DNA of 5,563 bases. It comes from Paracoccaceae bacterium (GTDB lineage: Bacteria > Pseudomonadota > Alphaproteobacteria > Rhodobacterales > Rhodobacteraceae). Positions 5,343-5,563 of the stretch are shown here, piece by piece (the first letter of the stretch is position 1; each line of letters begins with the position of its first letter). The position numbers were made by a program, and so were the translations under genes. Below the pieces are notes generated by a model. That model was not told the DNA's origin, made no database searches, and saw only the letters and a program-made list of their open reading frames with translations. The stretch is taken from positions 1 to 5,563 of the forward strand of contig JALQYS010000590.1 of NCBI GenBank assembly GCA_023254015.1, in the 5' to 3' direction.

Positions 5343-5563
5343 TCAGATCACCGCTTTTTCAAGGAAGGGGCGGCCTTCGATGATCCGTTCATACCCCACT
5401 TCCGACAGGTCCAGCGTGCGATAGCCGCCATAGATGACAAGCTCTGACACCGCCCGCCCCGCTGCGGGGCCTTGCTGCAGCCCATGGCCCGAGAAGCCGT
5501 TGGCAAAGATGAAATTCGTCACCTCGGGATGGCGGCCCACGATCAGGTTGTGGTCCAGCGTGT
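5343..5563 (-). CDS. C-terminal end of a DAO-family FAD-dependent oxidoreductase (partial)
   Basis: The last 72 residues are present, from TLDHNLIVGRHPEV to LEKAVI, and the gene runs off the right edge. The signature NFIFANGFSGHGLQQGPAAGR is the C-terminal FAD-contacting loop of the DAO superfamily (D-amino acid dehydrogenase, sarcosine or dimethylglycine oxidase types). The following YRTLDLSEVGYERI resembles the FOXRED1-like branch. These enzymes oxidise the C-N bond of secondary or D-amino acids, or sometimes a hydroxy acid, and pass electrons to O2 or a carrier. The N-terminal FAD dinucleotide motif and most of the substrate pocket lie outside the window, so the substrate cannot be judged. 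It is the first visible gene of the leftward cluster and is followed 1 nt later by the LysR gene. Confidence 0.82.
   Translation of the reverse strand, partial: TLDHNLIVGRHPEVTNFIFANGFSGHGLQQGPAAGRAVSELVIYGGYRTLDLSEVGYERIIEGRPFLEKAVI

Noticed and set aside
4013..5383. Long plus-strand open frame opposite the LysR and SDR genes
   Set aside because: The translation is Pro/Arg-rich without domain signatures, while the opposite strand encodes complete LysR and SDR proteins. The plus-strand frame at 3624-4514 is rejected for the same reason.

Overview
The window looks like GC-rich alphaproteobacterial DNA, most likely from the Rhodobacterales. The grounds are high GC, tight co-directional gene packing, a Wza-type export lipoprotein, a GcvA-type LysR regulator and a FOXRED1-like flavin oxidase tail. 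The exception is the first ~235 bases. These carry the end of an unidentified gene and the first ~53 codons of recR. That recR start has LPGIGPKSAQRIAF, not the LPGLGPRSARRAA-like version I recall for alphaproteobacteria, so it probably comes from another phylum, with Actinobacteria my best guess.

Layout. (1) At 3-62 (+) is the last 19 codons of a gene lying upstream of recR. (2) At 77-1372 (+) is one open frame that starts as RecR and, near 230-240, becomes a class A FAD aromatic-ring monooxygenase lacking its own N-terminus, including the GxGxxG motif. I read this as a chimeric join, either an assembly or library artefact or a real illegitimate recombination. It should not be taken as a functional fusion without read support. 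(3) At 1375-1566 (+) is a small DUF2783-type protein, apparently translationally coupled to the monooxygenase. (4) At 1564-1584 a perfect hairpin contains the stop codons of both converging genes and probably acts as a two-way terminator. (5) At 1582-2769 (-) is an outer-membrane polysaccharide export lipoprotein with no co-polymerase or glycosyltransferase neighbour in view. Its upstream region (2754-2846) holds two dyad sequences and an A8/T8 tract.

(6) From 5563 down to 2875 (-) runs a compact set of co-directional genes: the C-terminus of a DAO-family flavin oxidoreductase, a GTG-started LysR regulator 1 nt after it, an NADP-type SDR, and an NAD-type SDR overlapping the previous gene by ATGA. 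A hairpin follows the last stop. A reasonable inference is a catabolic operon for an amino or hydroxy acid. The flavoenzyme would oxidise the substrate, the two SDRs with different predicted cofactor preference would oxidise or reduce a hydroxyl or carbonyl group, and the LysR protein would sense a pathway compound. The substrate cannot be read from the sequence.

I see no RNA genes, CRISPR arrays, insertion sequences or phage genes. No gene-free stretch exceeds 300 bases; the longest is 2770-2874. Nothing here clearly amounts to a new biological system. The most notable points are the recR/monooxygenase junction, the two-stop hairpin and the paired SDRs.
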